From NCBI RefSeq assembly GCF_013240295.1, contig NZ_JABETK010000001.1, positions 124,001 to 188,000 of the forward strand: DNA of 64,000 nucleotides, given 5' to 3'. This DNA is from Neoaquamicrobium sediminum. Its GTDB lineage: Bacteria; Pseudomonadota; Alphaproteobacteria; Rhizobiales; Rhizobiaceae. The position numbers were made by a program, and so were the translations under genes. Below are positions 26,199-35,065 of the stretch, in pieces. The notes under the pieces are model-generated. The model was not told the origin of the DNA and did not search any database. It saw nothing but the letters and a program-made list of their open reading frames with translations. Every line of letters begins with the position of its first letter. Position 1 is the first letter of the stretch.

Positions 26199-27630
26199 CC
26201 CGCGAAGACGTATGCGGTCTTCACCGTCGTGTAGAATTCGGCCGCATACCGTCCCTGCTCGCGCGGACCGTAGGAAGAGCTCTTGCGACCGCCGAACGGC
26301 ACGTGGAAGTCGACACCTGCCGTCGGCAGATTGACCATCACCATGCCAGCCTGGGACCTGCGCTTGAACTCGCGCGCCGATTTCAGGTTCGTTGTGCAGA
26401 TGCCGGCGGACAGGCCGAATTCGGTGTCGTTGGCCACCGCAAGCGCTTCATCGAAGTCCCCGACCTTGATGATCGAGCCGCAAGGCCCGAAGATTTCCTC
26501 GCGGTTGATGCGCATGGAATTGTCGGTACCGAGAAACAGGGCCGGCGCCTGAAAGAAGCCGTTTGTCGCAAGTTCGAGCCGCTCGCCGCCGATCACTTCG
26601 GCTCCTTCCTTGCCGGCAAGGTCGACATAGGCGAGGTTGGAATCAAGCTGCTTGCCGTCGACGACCGGTCCGATCTGCGTTTCGGGTGCGAGCGCATCCC
26701 CTACCCGCAGAGCCCGCATCCCGGCAACGAGCCTTTCGACGAACGCGTCGTGGATGCCGTCCTCGACGATCAGCCGAGACGAAGCGGTGCAGCGCTGACC
26801 GGTGGAGAAAAATGTCCCGTTAAGGCAAGCCGAAACCGCTACGTCGAGATCGGCGTCGTTGAGCACCACCATCGGATTCTTGCCGCCCATCTCGAGCTGG
26901 CACTTGCGCTTCAGTCTCCCGCAGACCTCGGCGATGTGGCTGCCGGTGCCCACAGACCCGGTAAACGAGAGAGCATCGACGCCGGGATGCGTGACGATCG
27001 TTTCGCCAACCACCGAACCGCGGCCCATCACGAGATTGAAGACGCCCGGCGGGCAGCCGCATTCGTCCAGCAGCCGTGCGATGACATGCGCGCAGGCAGG
27101 CGTCAGATCGGCCGGCTTGAGGACGACGCAGTTGCCGTAAGCGAGTGCCGGGGCTGTCTTCCACGCAGGAATGGCGATCGGGAAATTCCATGGCGTGATC
27201 AGGCCGACGACGCCGACCGGCTCGCGGGTCACCTCGACATCGATGTCGGGGCGCACCGATGCCAGCATGTCCCCGGTCACGCGCAAGGCCTCGCCGGCGA
27301 AGAACTTGAACACCTGGGCGGCCCGCATGGTTTCGCCGATGCCTTCGGCCAACGTCTTGCCTTCCTCCCGCGACAGCAGGCGGCCGATTTCCTGCGACCG
27401 TTCGGCGAGCTTGCGGCCCACAGCCTCCAGGAGATCATGGCGCGCTTGCGGTGTGGCGCGGCCCAACCCGGTGCCGCAGCACGCGCTGCCTCCACCGCCC
27501 TCTCCGCATCGGCGCTGCTGCCGTGCGCATAAAGGCCTATCACCTCGTCCCAGTTCGAGGGATTGCGGTTCTCGCCATAGGTATCAGCGCCGACCCACGC
27601 GCCGCCGATCAGATTGTCGTGCTTGTCCAT
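26195..27630 (-). pseudogene. Aldehyde dehydrogenase family protein, one frameshift
   Basis: Reconstructed 478-residue NAD(P)-dependent aldehyde dehydrogenase. Start ATG 27630 (MDKHDNLIGGAWVGADTYGENRNPSNWDEVIG), break after AARAAAPGW at the CCC of 27462-27464 (one base missing), continuing GRATPQARHDLLEAVGRKL. Active-site features: PWNFPIAIPAWK, EMGGKNPMVV (Glu), GTFFSTGQRCTASSRL (Cys) and EEIFGPCGSIIKV. Wording resembles alpha-ketoglutaric semialdehyde dehydrogenases. It follows a DapA-family aldolase gene, a pairing typical of sugar-acid or hydroxyproline-type pathways. Confidence 0.88.
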
Positions 27631-27647
27631 TGCCGCTCTCCCCGGAT

Positions 27648-28510
27648 TCAAACCTGTTCGGCGATGCTGTCGAGCGCCGCACGCGAGACATCGCCAAGCG
27701 GGACGAATGGCGGAAGTACACGGTTCCAGATTGTGTCGCCGGACCGCTTGCCGACGAGATATTTGACCGCCGGAACCAGAGGATGCGCGGCGATGTCGGC
27801 CCGCAACTTGCCGATCCGGGCAGCAAGGCCGTTTTCGTCTCCCTTTTCGACAAGGGTCGCGCAGAGCGGGGCGCTGATGTTGACCGTCGCAGAGATACAT
27901 CCCGCAAAGCCCGCCTCCTTCGCCTCCCCGAGGGCCGTTTCCGAACTCGGGAAAACCTTGAGGCCCGGCACCGCCTTCACCAGCGCGCGGCAGTAGGCCA
28001 GGTCGCCGGAGGAATCCTTGATGCCGGCAAAGCGTTGCGGATTGGCCTTCGCCAGGCGCGCGACCACGTCGACCGGGATCGGCACGCCCGTCATTTGCGG
28101 GAAATTGTAGAAATAGACCTGGATCGGCGTATCGCCGAGCGCGCGATCCAGCGCTTCATACCAGGCCACGAGACCATCATCGCTGACCGGCTTGTAGTAG
28201 AACGGCGGCAGGACGAGGGCCACCCGATAGCCCATGTCGGCGGCCGACCGGGTCAGGTCGAGCGTGTCTTCCAGCGCCGGCAGGCCGGTGCCAACCATCA
28301 GCTTGCCGGCATCGAACGCCCCTGCCGCCCAGGCCATGACGTGCTTGCGTTGCGCGACGCCGAGCGAATTGGCCTCGCCCGTCGTGCCAAGCACGTTCAG
28401 GGCATCGCAGCCATTGGCCAGTGCCCAGCCGCAGTGCTCCAGGAAGGCCTCTTTCAGGGCACGACCATTCTCGTCAACCGGTGTCGGAACCGCGGCTACT
28501 ATGCCTTCAT
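27648..28510 (-). pseudogene. Dihydrodipicolinate synthase (DapA) family aldolase, frameshift near start
   Basis: Reconstructed 287-residue TIM-barrel Schiff-base aldolase/dehydratase. In the intact frame GIVAAVPTPVDENGRALKEAF precedes NVLGTTGEANSLGVAQRKH. The ATG at 28510 overlaps the ferredoxin stop (ATGA), but the frame breaks two codons later: one G is missing in 28505-28507 (AAGGC for AAGGGC). Schiff-base lysine in FAGIKDSSGD and Tyr in VYFYNFPQ are present. Without the correction the first start would be GTG 28394, which removes strand 1 of the barrel. Substrate is unknown; a 2-keto-3-deoxy acid is plausible. Confidence 0.85.
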
Positions 28511-28854
28511 GCTGTCTTGTCCTCGATCATTCTACGTGGGAATTCATGCACTGCGCGGTGGTCCGGTATCGGCTTGTCGCCGCGGCGCCAGCCTCCAGGC
28601 TCGTTCAGTTTTCCGTCGGCGTCATAAAACACGTCATTGTTGATACGCACAAACGCTTGTTCAGCTTCGCCCACCTCGTCGGCGTAGCGGATTGCGTCAA
28701 CGGGACAAATGCTTTCGCACATGCCGCATTCGATGCATTCCACCGGGTGGATGTAGAACATCCGCTCGCCTTCGTAGATGCAATCGACGGGGCAGCTTGT
28801 CGTGCAGATCCCATCCTTGACGTCGATGCACGCGCTCGTGATGACCAGAGGCAT
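28507..28854 (-). CDS. Ferredoxin, FdxA-like (two Fe-S clusters)
   Basis: 115-residue bacterial-type ferredoxin. The first motif is CIDVKDGICTTSCPVDCIYEG with its Cys spacing, the second CIECGMCESICPVDAI (CxxCxxCxxxCP); a seven- or eight-iron protein. The C-terminal 50 residues lack cysteines. Placed between an enoyl-CoA hydratase and a DapA-family gene, it may hand electrons to or from the FAD oxidoreductase of the operon. Confidence 0.9.
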   Translation of the reverse strand: MPLVITSACIDVKDGICTTSCPVDCIYEGERMFYIHPVECIECGMCESICPVDAIRYADEVGEAEQAFVRINNDVFYDADGKLNEPGGWRRGDKPIPDHRAVHEFPRRMIEDKTA

Positions 28855-28860
28855 TGCAGC

Positions 28861-29637
28861 TCACTTTCCCTGCCAGACAGGTGCCCGCTTCTCCCGGAAG
28901 GCCAGCACACCCTCGTCCTGATCTTCGGAAAGGAGCGCTGCGATCAGCTCCGGGGTCTGGAAGGAGCGCGCCTCGCGCGGTGAGAGATGGGCGGTCTTTC
29001 GCACCGTTGCCTTTATGGCTTTGGTCGACAGAGGCGCACAGGCGAGAATGTCGGCCGCCCAGGCATCGACCTCCGCGTCCAGCCGTTCGGCAGGCACGAC
29101 CGCGTTCACGAGGCCGTAGGCGGCGGCCTCGGTCGCGCTCATCATACGGCCCGTCAACATCAGGCCCGCCGCGATGTTGCGCGGCACGAGCCGTTGCAAC
29201 GCGACCATGCCGCCGTCGAGCGGCAAGCGCCCCACCTTCGCCTCGGGAAGGCCGAAACGCGCGGTATCCGCAGCGATGACGATGTCGCAGCCAAGGACCA
29301 TCTCCATGCCGCCGCCCAGAGCCAGCCCGTTGACCCGCGCGATAACGGGCACGTTCAGGCTCTCGCGCAATGAGATGCCGCCGAAACCGTTGGGGTTCTG
29401 CCGCGCCCAGTATTCCAGCCCTGAGAGGCCGGAACCTGATTTAAGGTCCGCGCCCGCCGAGAACGCACGGTCGCCCGCGCCGGTCAGAACGACGCAACGG
29501 AGCGCGTCGTCGCTCCCGATCTTCTGCCAGATCGCTTCCAGCGCCGCTTCCGTATCGGCGTCCACCGCGTTCATGCGCTCAGGCCGGTCGATCGTCACCC
29601 TTGCCACATGCCCGTCGACTTCGAGGCGAACTGTCAT
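28861..29637 (-). CDS. Enoyl-CoA hydratase/isomerase family protein
   Basis: 258-residue crotonase-fold enzyme. Oxyanion-hole blocks GDRAFSAGADLKSG and GLALGGGMEMVLGCDIVIAADTARFGLPEAKVGRLPLDGGM are visible; the second acidic position differs from classical crotonase (PLDGGM), so the exact reaction (hydration, isomerisation, hydrolysis) is open. Start ATG 29637 overlaps the CaiB stop by four bases; a longer frame upstream is the shadow of caiB. Confidence 0.9.
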   Translation of the reverse strand: MTVRLEVDGHVARVTIDRPERMNAVDADTEAALEAIWQKIGSDDALRCVVLTGAGDRAFSAGADLKSGSGLSGLEYWARQNPNGFGGISLRESLNVPVIARVNGLALGGGMEMVLGCDIVIAADTARFGLPEAKVGRLPLDGGMVALQRLVPRNIAAGLMLTGRMMSATEAAAYGLVNAVVPAERLDAEVDAWAADILACAPLSTKAIKATVRKTAHLSPREARSFQTPELIAALLSEDQDEGVLAFREKRAPVWQGK

Positions 29638-30815
29638 TCCGCTGCCCTCGCCGTCGGGTGCAGGCCGAACTCGTCGATCACCTCCTGGGTATGTTCGCCG
29701 AGACGCGGCGGCGCGTGCCGGAGGACCAACGGTGCGTCGCTGAGATGAACCGGCGAGCCGACGACCGTGAGCTGTCCCAGCACCGGATGCTCGAAATCGA
29801 GCAGCATGCCGTTGATGGCAGTCTGGGGGTCGTCTAACGCCTCGCTGAGCGCGCGCACCGGCGCGCACAGCAAGTCCTGTTCCTCCAGCCGCGCGATCCA
29901 GTGGGCAGTCGTGTTCGTCGCGAAGGCATCCCGGAAACGCCCCTGCAGGTAGGGCTTGTCCGCACGCTGGCTGGCGAGATCGGGAAACCGGTTCGACAGG
30001 TCTTCGATCCCCAGAGCGGTGCAGATGTCGCGAAGGGGATTTGCCTTGAAGGCACCGACCACGACCAGCGCGCCATCCGTGGTGTCGAACACGCCGGTGA
30101 GCGGCATCGCGGCCCAGTTGAGCACTTCGCGATGCTTGCTCCATTGAGCGGCTTCCTGCATCTGCATCGCGATCATGGAATCGTAGAGCGACACCGAGAC
30201 CTTCTGGCCGTGGCCCGTCTTGCCGCGCGCCAGAAGGGCGGCAAGAACGCCCTGAACCAGATGCATTCCGGCGGTATAGTCGCACAGCGTCGTCGGGTAG
30301 ATAGAGCGCGGTATGGACGGGTCGGAGGTCTTCTCCATGACACCGCTCATCGCCTGCGCCAGCACATCCTGCCCACCCTTATGGGCATAGGGACCCTTTT
30401 CACCGAACCCCGTGCCAGAGGCGCAGATAATGCGCGGGTTGATCGCCTTCAAAGTCTCGTAGCCGAAGCCGAGACGGTCCATGACGCCGGCGCGGAAGTT
30501 ATCGACCACAACATCGGCCTGACGCACAAGGTCGTAGACCATCTGCTTGCCGGCAGGCGACTTGGTGTCGATTTCCACGGAGCGCTTATTGCGGTTGAGC
30601 GAGGAATAGACGGCATTGTTCATGCCGGCCTCGGACCGTTGATCGAAGAAATTGCGCGACAGGTCGCCGGCGCCCGGCCGTTCGATCTTGATCACATCGG
30701 CGCCGAAATCCGCCAGCATCTGCGTGGCGCAGGGGCCGAGCATGACCTGGGTGAAGTCCAGGATGCGGACTCCGGAAAGTGGGAGAGTATCGGTATTCAC
30801 GGTCGTGTCCTTCAT
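29634..30815 (-). CDS. CaiB/BaiF (class III) CoA-transferase
   Basis: 393-residue formyl-CoA-transferase-like enzyme. Family blocks: SGVRILDFTQVMLGPCATQMLADFGADVIKIERPGAGD (which contains the usual CoA-binding start), LNRNKRSVEIDTKSPAGKQM, NFRAGVMDRLGFGYETLKAINPRIICASGTGFGEKGPYAHKGGQDVLAQA. The Asp nucleophile would be in the GGQDVLAQ segment. It activates a carboxylic acid for the downstream crotonase. Overlaps both neighbours by four bases. Confidence 0.93.
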   Translation of the reverse strand: MKDTTVNTDTLPLSGVRILDFTQVMLGPCATQMLADFGADVIKIERPGAGDLSRNFFDQRSEAGMNNAVYSSLNRNKRSVEIDTKSPAGKQMVYDLVRQADVVVDNFRAGVMDRLGFGYETLKAINPRIICASGTGFGEKGPYAHKGGQDVLAQAMSGVMEKTSDPSIPRSIYPTTLCDYTAGMHLVQGVLAALLARGKTGHGQKVSVSLYDSMIAMQMQEAAQWSKHREVLNWAAMPLTGVFDTTDGALVVVGAFKANPLRDICTALGIEDLSNRFPDLASQRADKPYLQGRFRDAFATNTTAHWIARLEEQDLLCAPVRALSEALDDPQTAINGMLLDFEHPVLGQLTVVGSPVHLSDAPLVLRHAPPRLGEHTQEVIDEFGLHPTARAAE

Positions 30816-32176
30816 TCGGCGGCGACATTTTCGACGAGTGCGTTTGCAGACGGAACGTCGCCCGGGTCAGCGCCCTGCGCGCGCATGCGTTTCTGGATGG
30901 TCGCGACATCGGCGTCCCGCAGCGCGCAGTTCTGGTCCAGCGCCACCGCGACCGCCACGCCGGCCGCCTCGCCCTGGGCCATACAGGGCGGGATCTCGCG
31001 CGAAAGCTTCTGTGCCTCGCTCTCGACGGAGTAGTGCCGGCCGGCAACGATCAGATTGTCGATGCCCTTGGGCAGCAGTGCGCGGAACGGCGTGTAATAG
31101 TCGCGGCCACGGCAGACGCTGTCGGAGAAGTGGCGACGAGAGCGCACGTCGTCGCGCGTGACGACATATTCTCCCTGCAACAGCCGCGTCTGGCGAATTC
31201 CGATCTGCTCCGCGGCGCCCAGCATCTTTGCGTTTTCGAAGCCCGGCAGGTTTTCGCGTACGAAAGCCAGCAGCTTCATCATCCGCGAGCGGCCTTCCAC
31301 CTCGGCGGCCAGCATGTCCTCGGGCGAGAGGCCGTCATAACCCGGCATGTGCGGACAGTTGCACCACACGATGCCCGGCAGGGGCGTCTTCAGCCACCAC
31401 ATGCCCCAGGCACCGCCGATGACCCGGCGCACCTGCCGGTCGAGCGCCTTGTATTCTTCCGGGTTCTCGTATTCGAAGGCTTCCGCCTTGTCCGTGTCGA
31501 CGTCGCACAGGCGGAACACGGTCGTGACGATATACTGTCCGGTCATGAACGATGCCCCGGCCGAGGATGCCACGTCGAGGTCGCCGCTGGCGTCGATCAC
31601 CATCTTTGCACGGATCGCCTGACGACCAAGCTTGGTCTGGCAGATCACGCCGGTCACGCGGCCGTCCTCCACCATCGCTTCGGAAAACCAGGAATGCAGG
31701 CGCAGGTTCACGCCGGCTTCGCGCACGAGGTCGAGGCTGACACGCTTCCAGCAGTCCGGGTCGAACGCGACGGCATGGATGATCGGCTGCGGCATGCCGG
31801 TCTTGTGGAAGTCGATGCAGCCCCAGCGCGACCACTTCTTCCACATATCCCAGTTGGTGAGGCAGTCCTGCGACGGCGGATAGACCGCGCCGTCCTGCGC
31901 TGCCATCCGATCGACGAACTCGCTGACGATACCGGTGGTGACGATCTCGTTTCCGTCGTTGACCATGTCGTCGAGAACGAGAACCATGCCGCCGGACGCC
32001 ATACCGCCAAGGTGATGGTAGCGCTCCAGAAGGGTGACGGAGCAGCCGTTCCGGGCAGCGGAGACGGCCGCGCTCAGACCGGCCGGACCACCGCCCACGA
32101 CGACCACGTCGCAATCGGCAACGACCGGTATCTGCTCGCTTCGGTTCAAGGAAATATGCGTTGTGTTGGTGCTCAT
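30812..32176 (-). CDS. FAD-dependent oxidoreductase (PF12831-type)
   Basis: 454-residue flavoprotein. ADP-binding DVVVVGGGPAGLSAAVSAARNGCSVTLLE at residues 22-50, the conserved HLGGMASGGMV after it, second dinucleotide contact MVIDASGDLDVASSAGA, and a C-terminal FRALLPKGIDNLIVAGRHYSVESEAQKLSREIPPCMAQGEAAGVAVA. Family members often oxidise or reduce small organic acids; the substrate is unknown. First enzyme gene of the operon behind the transporter, overlapping caiB (ATGA). Confidence 0.92.
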   Translation of the reverse strand: MSTNTTHISLNRSEQIPVVADCDVVVVGGGPAGLSAAVSAARNGCSVTLLERYHHLGGMASGGMVLVLDDMVNDGNEIVTTGIVSEFVDRMAAQDGAVYPPSQDCLTNWDMWKKWSRWGCIDFHKTGMPQPIIHAVAFDPDCWKRVSLDLVREAGVNLRLHSWFSEAMVEDGRVTGVICQTKLGRQAIRAKMVIDASGDLDVASSAGASFMTGQYIVTTVFRLCDVDTDKAEAFEYENPEEYKALDRQVRRVIGGAWGMWWLKTPLPGIVWCNCPHMPGYDGLSPEDMLAAEVEGRSRMMKLLAFVRENLPGFENAKMLGAAEQIGIRQTRLLQGEYVVTRDDVRSRRHFSDSVCRGRDYYTPFRALLPKGIDNLIVAGRHYSVESEAQKLSREIPPCMAQGEAAGVAVAVALDQNCALRDADVATIQKRMRAQGADPGDVPSANALVENVAAE

Positions 32177-32252
32177 TTCGGCGCACTCCTCCCGTTGAGC
32201 CGCTGCGGGCGGCCCTGTTTCAGTTCAAATTTTGCTTCTGCTCAGGTTGTGC

Positions 32253-33062
32253 TCACCATCGCACAACCAGCCGTTCAACGACCGAGACCGAGACGAACAA
32301 CAGCACCGACAGGCCGGACGACAGGAAGACGGTCGCGTAGAGCAAGGCGGAGCGGAAGTTGAATGTGGCGTCGAGGATCAACGCGCCCAGCCCGAGATCG
32401 GCCCCGAACCATTCGCCGACGATCGCACCGATGACGCAGGTGGTGGCCGCGATCTTCAGTGCCGAGAACAGGAACGGCAGCGAGGACGGCAGGCGGATCT
32501 TCCAGAACACCTCCGACTTTGAGGCCGACAGGATACGGGCCAGCTCCAGCGCCTGCGGGCTGACCGCCTGCAGGCCCCGCACCATGTTGACCAGGGTCGG
32601 GAAGAAGCAGATAAGCGCCGCGATCACCACCTTCGCCGTCAGGCCTGCCCCGAAAATCAGGACCAGGATCGGCGCGATGGCCAGGATGGGGATGGTGTTG
32701 ATGAAGACCGCGATCGGAAAGAATGCGCGCTCGGCCAACCGGCTATGCACGAACGCCACGGCGATCAGAACCGCGGCCAGATTGCCGACGACAAACCCCA
32801 ATACGCTTTCGTAGAAGGTCGGCCAGAAGTTGCGCATGAGCTGCGGAAACTCGCCGACGAGCGTCGATGCCACGGCACTCGGCGTGGGCGCGATGTAATC
32901 GGGCACGCCAAAAGCACGCACGCCGACTTCCCACACCGCAATCAGCGCCGCAGCGGTTGCCACCGGCGTGGCGATGGCGATCACCCGGTTTCGCCGTGCC
33001 GCGGCGATCTCGGCGGCTTCGTCTGTCTGGATCACATTCAATGCGTTTTCGAGGGTGGTCAT
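32253..33062 (-). CDS. ABC transporter permease (NitT/TauT/SsuC type)
   Basis: 269-residue inner-membrane permease. N-terminal helix VIAIATPVATAAALIAVWEVGVRAFGVPDYIAPTPSAV; EAA-type segment LQAVSPQALELARILSASKSEVFWKIRLPSSLPFLFSALKIAATTCVIGAIVGEW. ATG 33062 shares TGATG with the ATPase stop. Works with the ATPase and the Tat-exported binding protein upstream. Confidence 0.92.
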   Translation of the reverse strand: MTTLENALNVIQTDEAAEIAAARRNRVIAIATPVATAAALIAVWEVGVRAFGVPDYIAPTPSAVASTLVGEFPQLMRNFWPTFYESVLGFVVGNLAAVLIAVAFVHSRLAERAFFPIAVFINTIPILAIAPILVLIFGAGLTAKVVIAALICFFPTLVNMVRGLQAVSPQALELARILSASKSEVFWKIRLPSSLPFLFSALKIAATTCVIGAIVGEWFGADLGLGALILDATFNFRSALLYATVFLSSGLSVLLFVSVSVVERLVVRW

Positions 33063-33859
33063 CAGCACGCCTCCAGCAGTCCGCGCAGATGCGCGGAATA
33101 GCGGGTGAATTCCGGCGTATCGCGCTGTGCGATACTGCGCGGATACGGCAGATCGATATCGACGATTTCGTGCAACCGGCCTGGATGCGCCTTCAGCATC
33201 AGCACCTTCTGCCCGAGAAACACCGCCTCGGGGATCGAGTGCGTGACGAACAGTATCGTCACGCCCGTCTCTTCCCACACCTTCAGAAGCTGCAGGTTGA
33301 GATGGTCCCTGGTCATCTCGTCGAGGGCGCCGAACGGCTCGTCCATCAGAAGCAGCTTTGGCTGGCACACCAGCGCGCGGGCGATCGCCACACGCTGGCG
33401 CATGCCGCCTGAGAGTTCGTGCGGCAAGGCGTTCTCGCGCCCCTTGAGCCCTACCAGTTCGAGAAGCTCCATCGGGGTCTTGTCGCTGACCGGAATGTCG
33501 ATGCCGCGGCTGCGGCCGATCTCCAGCGGAAGTTCGACATTCTTCAGGGCGCTGCGCCAGGGCAGCAACGTTGCGTCCTGGAAGACGAAGGCGAACTCGC
33601 GCGCCAGTCGCGCTGCCTCCGTCGTTTTGCCGAAGACCGAGACCTCACCCGCCGCCGGCGGGATGAGGTCGGAGACCAGACGAAGCAATGTGGACTTGCC
33701 GCAACCGGACGGGCCGAGGATCGAATAGAAGGCGCCCGCCTCGATCTCAAGACTGATGTCCTGAATAGCCGTGAACTGCCCGAACTTGACCCAGGCATTG
33801 CGCAGGCTGGCTGCAGGGACCTGGGTTCCTGCAGCGCCATTCGTCGAAACAGCGACCAT
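33062..33859 (-). CDS. ABC transporter ATP-binding protein (SsuB/TauB type)
   Basis: 265-residue ATPase. Walker A LGPSGCGKSTLLR, Q-loop FVFQDATLLPW, signature LSGGMRQRVAIARAL, Walker B LLLMDEPFGALDE, and H-loop FVTHSIPEAVFLGQKV. Wording follows nitrate/sulfonate/taurine-type importers, whose actual ligands are very varied. Four bases from the binding-protein stop. Confidence 0.94.
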   Translation of the reverse strand: MVAVSTNGAAGTQVPAASLRNAWVKFGQFTAIQDISLEIEAGAFYSILGPSGCGKSTLLRLVSDLIPPAAGEVSVFGKTTEAARLAREFAFVFQDATLLPWRSALKNVELPLEIGRSRGIDIPVSDKTPMELLELVGLKGRENALPHELSGGMRQRVAIARALVCQPKLLLMDEPFGALDEMTRDHLNLQLLKVWEETGVTILFVTHSIPEAVFLGQKVLMLKAHPGRLHEIVDIDLPYPRSIAQRDTPEFTRYSAHLRGLLEAC

Positions 33860-33863
33860 TGGA

Positions 33864-34907
33864 TCAGCCGACCTTCGGGCGGACGTCGGCCGTCTTGTCG
33901 AGAATGTCCAGCGTCATGATGTCGTCGACCGTCGGAGCATCCTTGGCGAACTGATCGAGTTCCGCATAGGTATCGATCTGGGCCTGCCAGTTCTCACGCG
34001 TCATAACACCCCAGCCGCCGGTCTTGGTGCTTTCGCTGAAGGAATAGTCGACCACGAGCGGCACGGCCTTGAGTTCGCTATCCCTGTCGACATTGGGCAG
34101 GCGCTCGACGAGATGGTCGACGGCCTCCTCCTGATTTTCACGCACCCATCCCCAGCCTCGGGAGATCGCACGGATCATCGCTTCGACCTTGTCGCCATGT
34201 TCGGCCAGCACGCTGTCGGTGGTGTAGAACGGATTGGCATAGAGCTGGATGCCGGCATCCCACAGGGTCATGTCGACACGCTCGTCGCCGAGCACCGACA
34301 GCGCGTTGACGTTGGTTTTCCAGCCCGTGATCGCGTCCACCTGCCCGGTCATCAGCGGTGCCATGTCGCTGCCGATCACCTTGAGCTCGACCTGGTCTTC
34401 GGAAATGCCATTCTTTGCCAACAGGGCTCGCAAAAGGATGCGTCCTGTCGCCTGAGTACCGATGACCTTGCCGATCATGTCCTGCGGGGTCTTGATCGGG
34501 TTCTTCTTCAGCGAGAAGTAGGTGTAGGGGTGCTGCTGATAGCCGGCCGCGATGCATTTGATGGGAATGCCTGCCGAACGCGCCAGAAGCAGCGAAGGGC
34601 TGGACGAGACTTGGCCGAGATTGGAGCGGCCGGAAGCGACGGATGCGACGCCGTCGACATTCGGCCCGCCCGGTACTATTTCGAATTCCAGGCCTTCCTC
34701 AGCGAAGTAGCCGAGCTTGTCGGCGGCGATCTCGCCAAGGTTGCCGTTGCCAGTCAGCCAGCCGAGCTGCATCGACACCTTGAATTTGTCCTGTGCTGCT
34801 GCGCGCGAGATGGCGATGAAGGTTCCCGCGCCCGCCAGGCCTGCGGCGGCGCCCACGGTCTTGAGAAACGAGCGGCGGTTTACCCCTTTGGAAATTGCGT
34901 GCGACAT
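33864..34907 (-). CDS. ABC transporter substrate-binding protein (NitT/TauT type, Tat signal)
   Basis: 347-residue binding protein. It begins with a twin-arginine signal (NRRSFLKTVGAAAGLAGAGTFIAISRAAAQ), so it is folded before export. NMT1-like body: VSMQLGWLTGNGNLGEIAADKLGYFAEEGLEFEIVPGGPNVDGVASVASGRSNLGQVSSSPSLLLARSAGIPIKCIA. Start 34907 follows GGGAGAA; an in-frame upstream ATG at 34928 has no such site. First gene of the operon downstream of the LysR divergent promoter. Confidence 0.92.
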   Translation of the reverse strand: MSHAISKGVNRRSFLKTVGAAAGLAGAGTFIAISRAAAQDKFKVSMQLGWLTGNGNLGEIAADKLGYFAEEGLEFEIVPGGPNVDGVASVASGRSNLGQVSSSPSLLLARSAGIPIKCIAAGYQQHPYTYFSLKKNPIKTPQDMIGKVIGTQATGRILLRALLAKNGISEDQVELKVIGSDMAPLMTGQVDAITGWKTNVNALSVLGDERVDMTLWDAGIQLYANPFYTTDSVLAEHGDKVEAMIRAISRGWGWVRENQEEAVDHLVERLPNVDRDSELKAVPLVVDYSFSESTKTGGWGVMTRENWQAQIDTYAELDQFAKDAPTVDDIMTLDILDKTADVRPKVG

Positions 34908-34988
34908 TTGCAGTTCTCCCGGTTCCAACGATTGTGGCGATGGGCCGACTGTTCCCCGTGCCGGCTTCCATCACGAAGAGTAGAAGGG

Positions 34989-35036
34989 ATATGCCTGATG
35001 CAAAAAGTGCAAAAACATGCTAACAGTGAGGCATAT
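34989..35036. promoter_or_regulatory. LysR-type operator region with nested dyads
   Basis: The 158-base divergent gap holds an 8-bp perfect inverted repeat, ATATGCCT (34989-34996) and AGGCATAT (35029-35036). Inside it lies TGCAAAAAGTGCA (34999-35011), an exact T-N11-A LysR box with TGCA arms. It lies 30 bases before the LysR start codon, suited to autorepression and activation of the ABC operon. Confidence 0.55.
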
Positions 35037-35065
35037 TCTGCATCGCCCCTTTCAGGAGCTGTACG

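Noticed and set aside
29638..30285. N-terminal extension of the enoyl-CoA hydratase
   Set aside because: Shadow of the CaiB gene; translation lacks any domain and ATG 29637 overlaps the CaiB stop.
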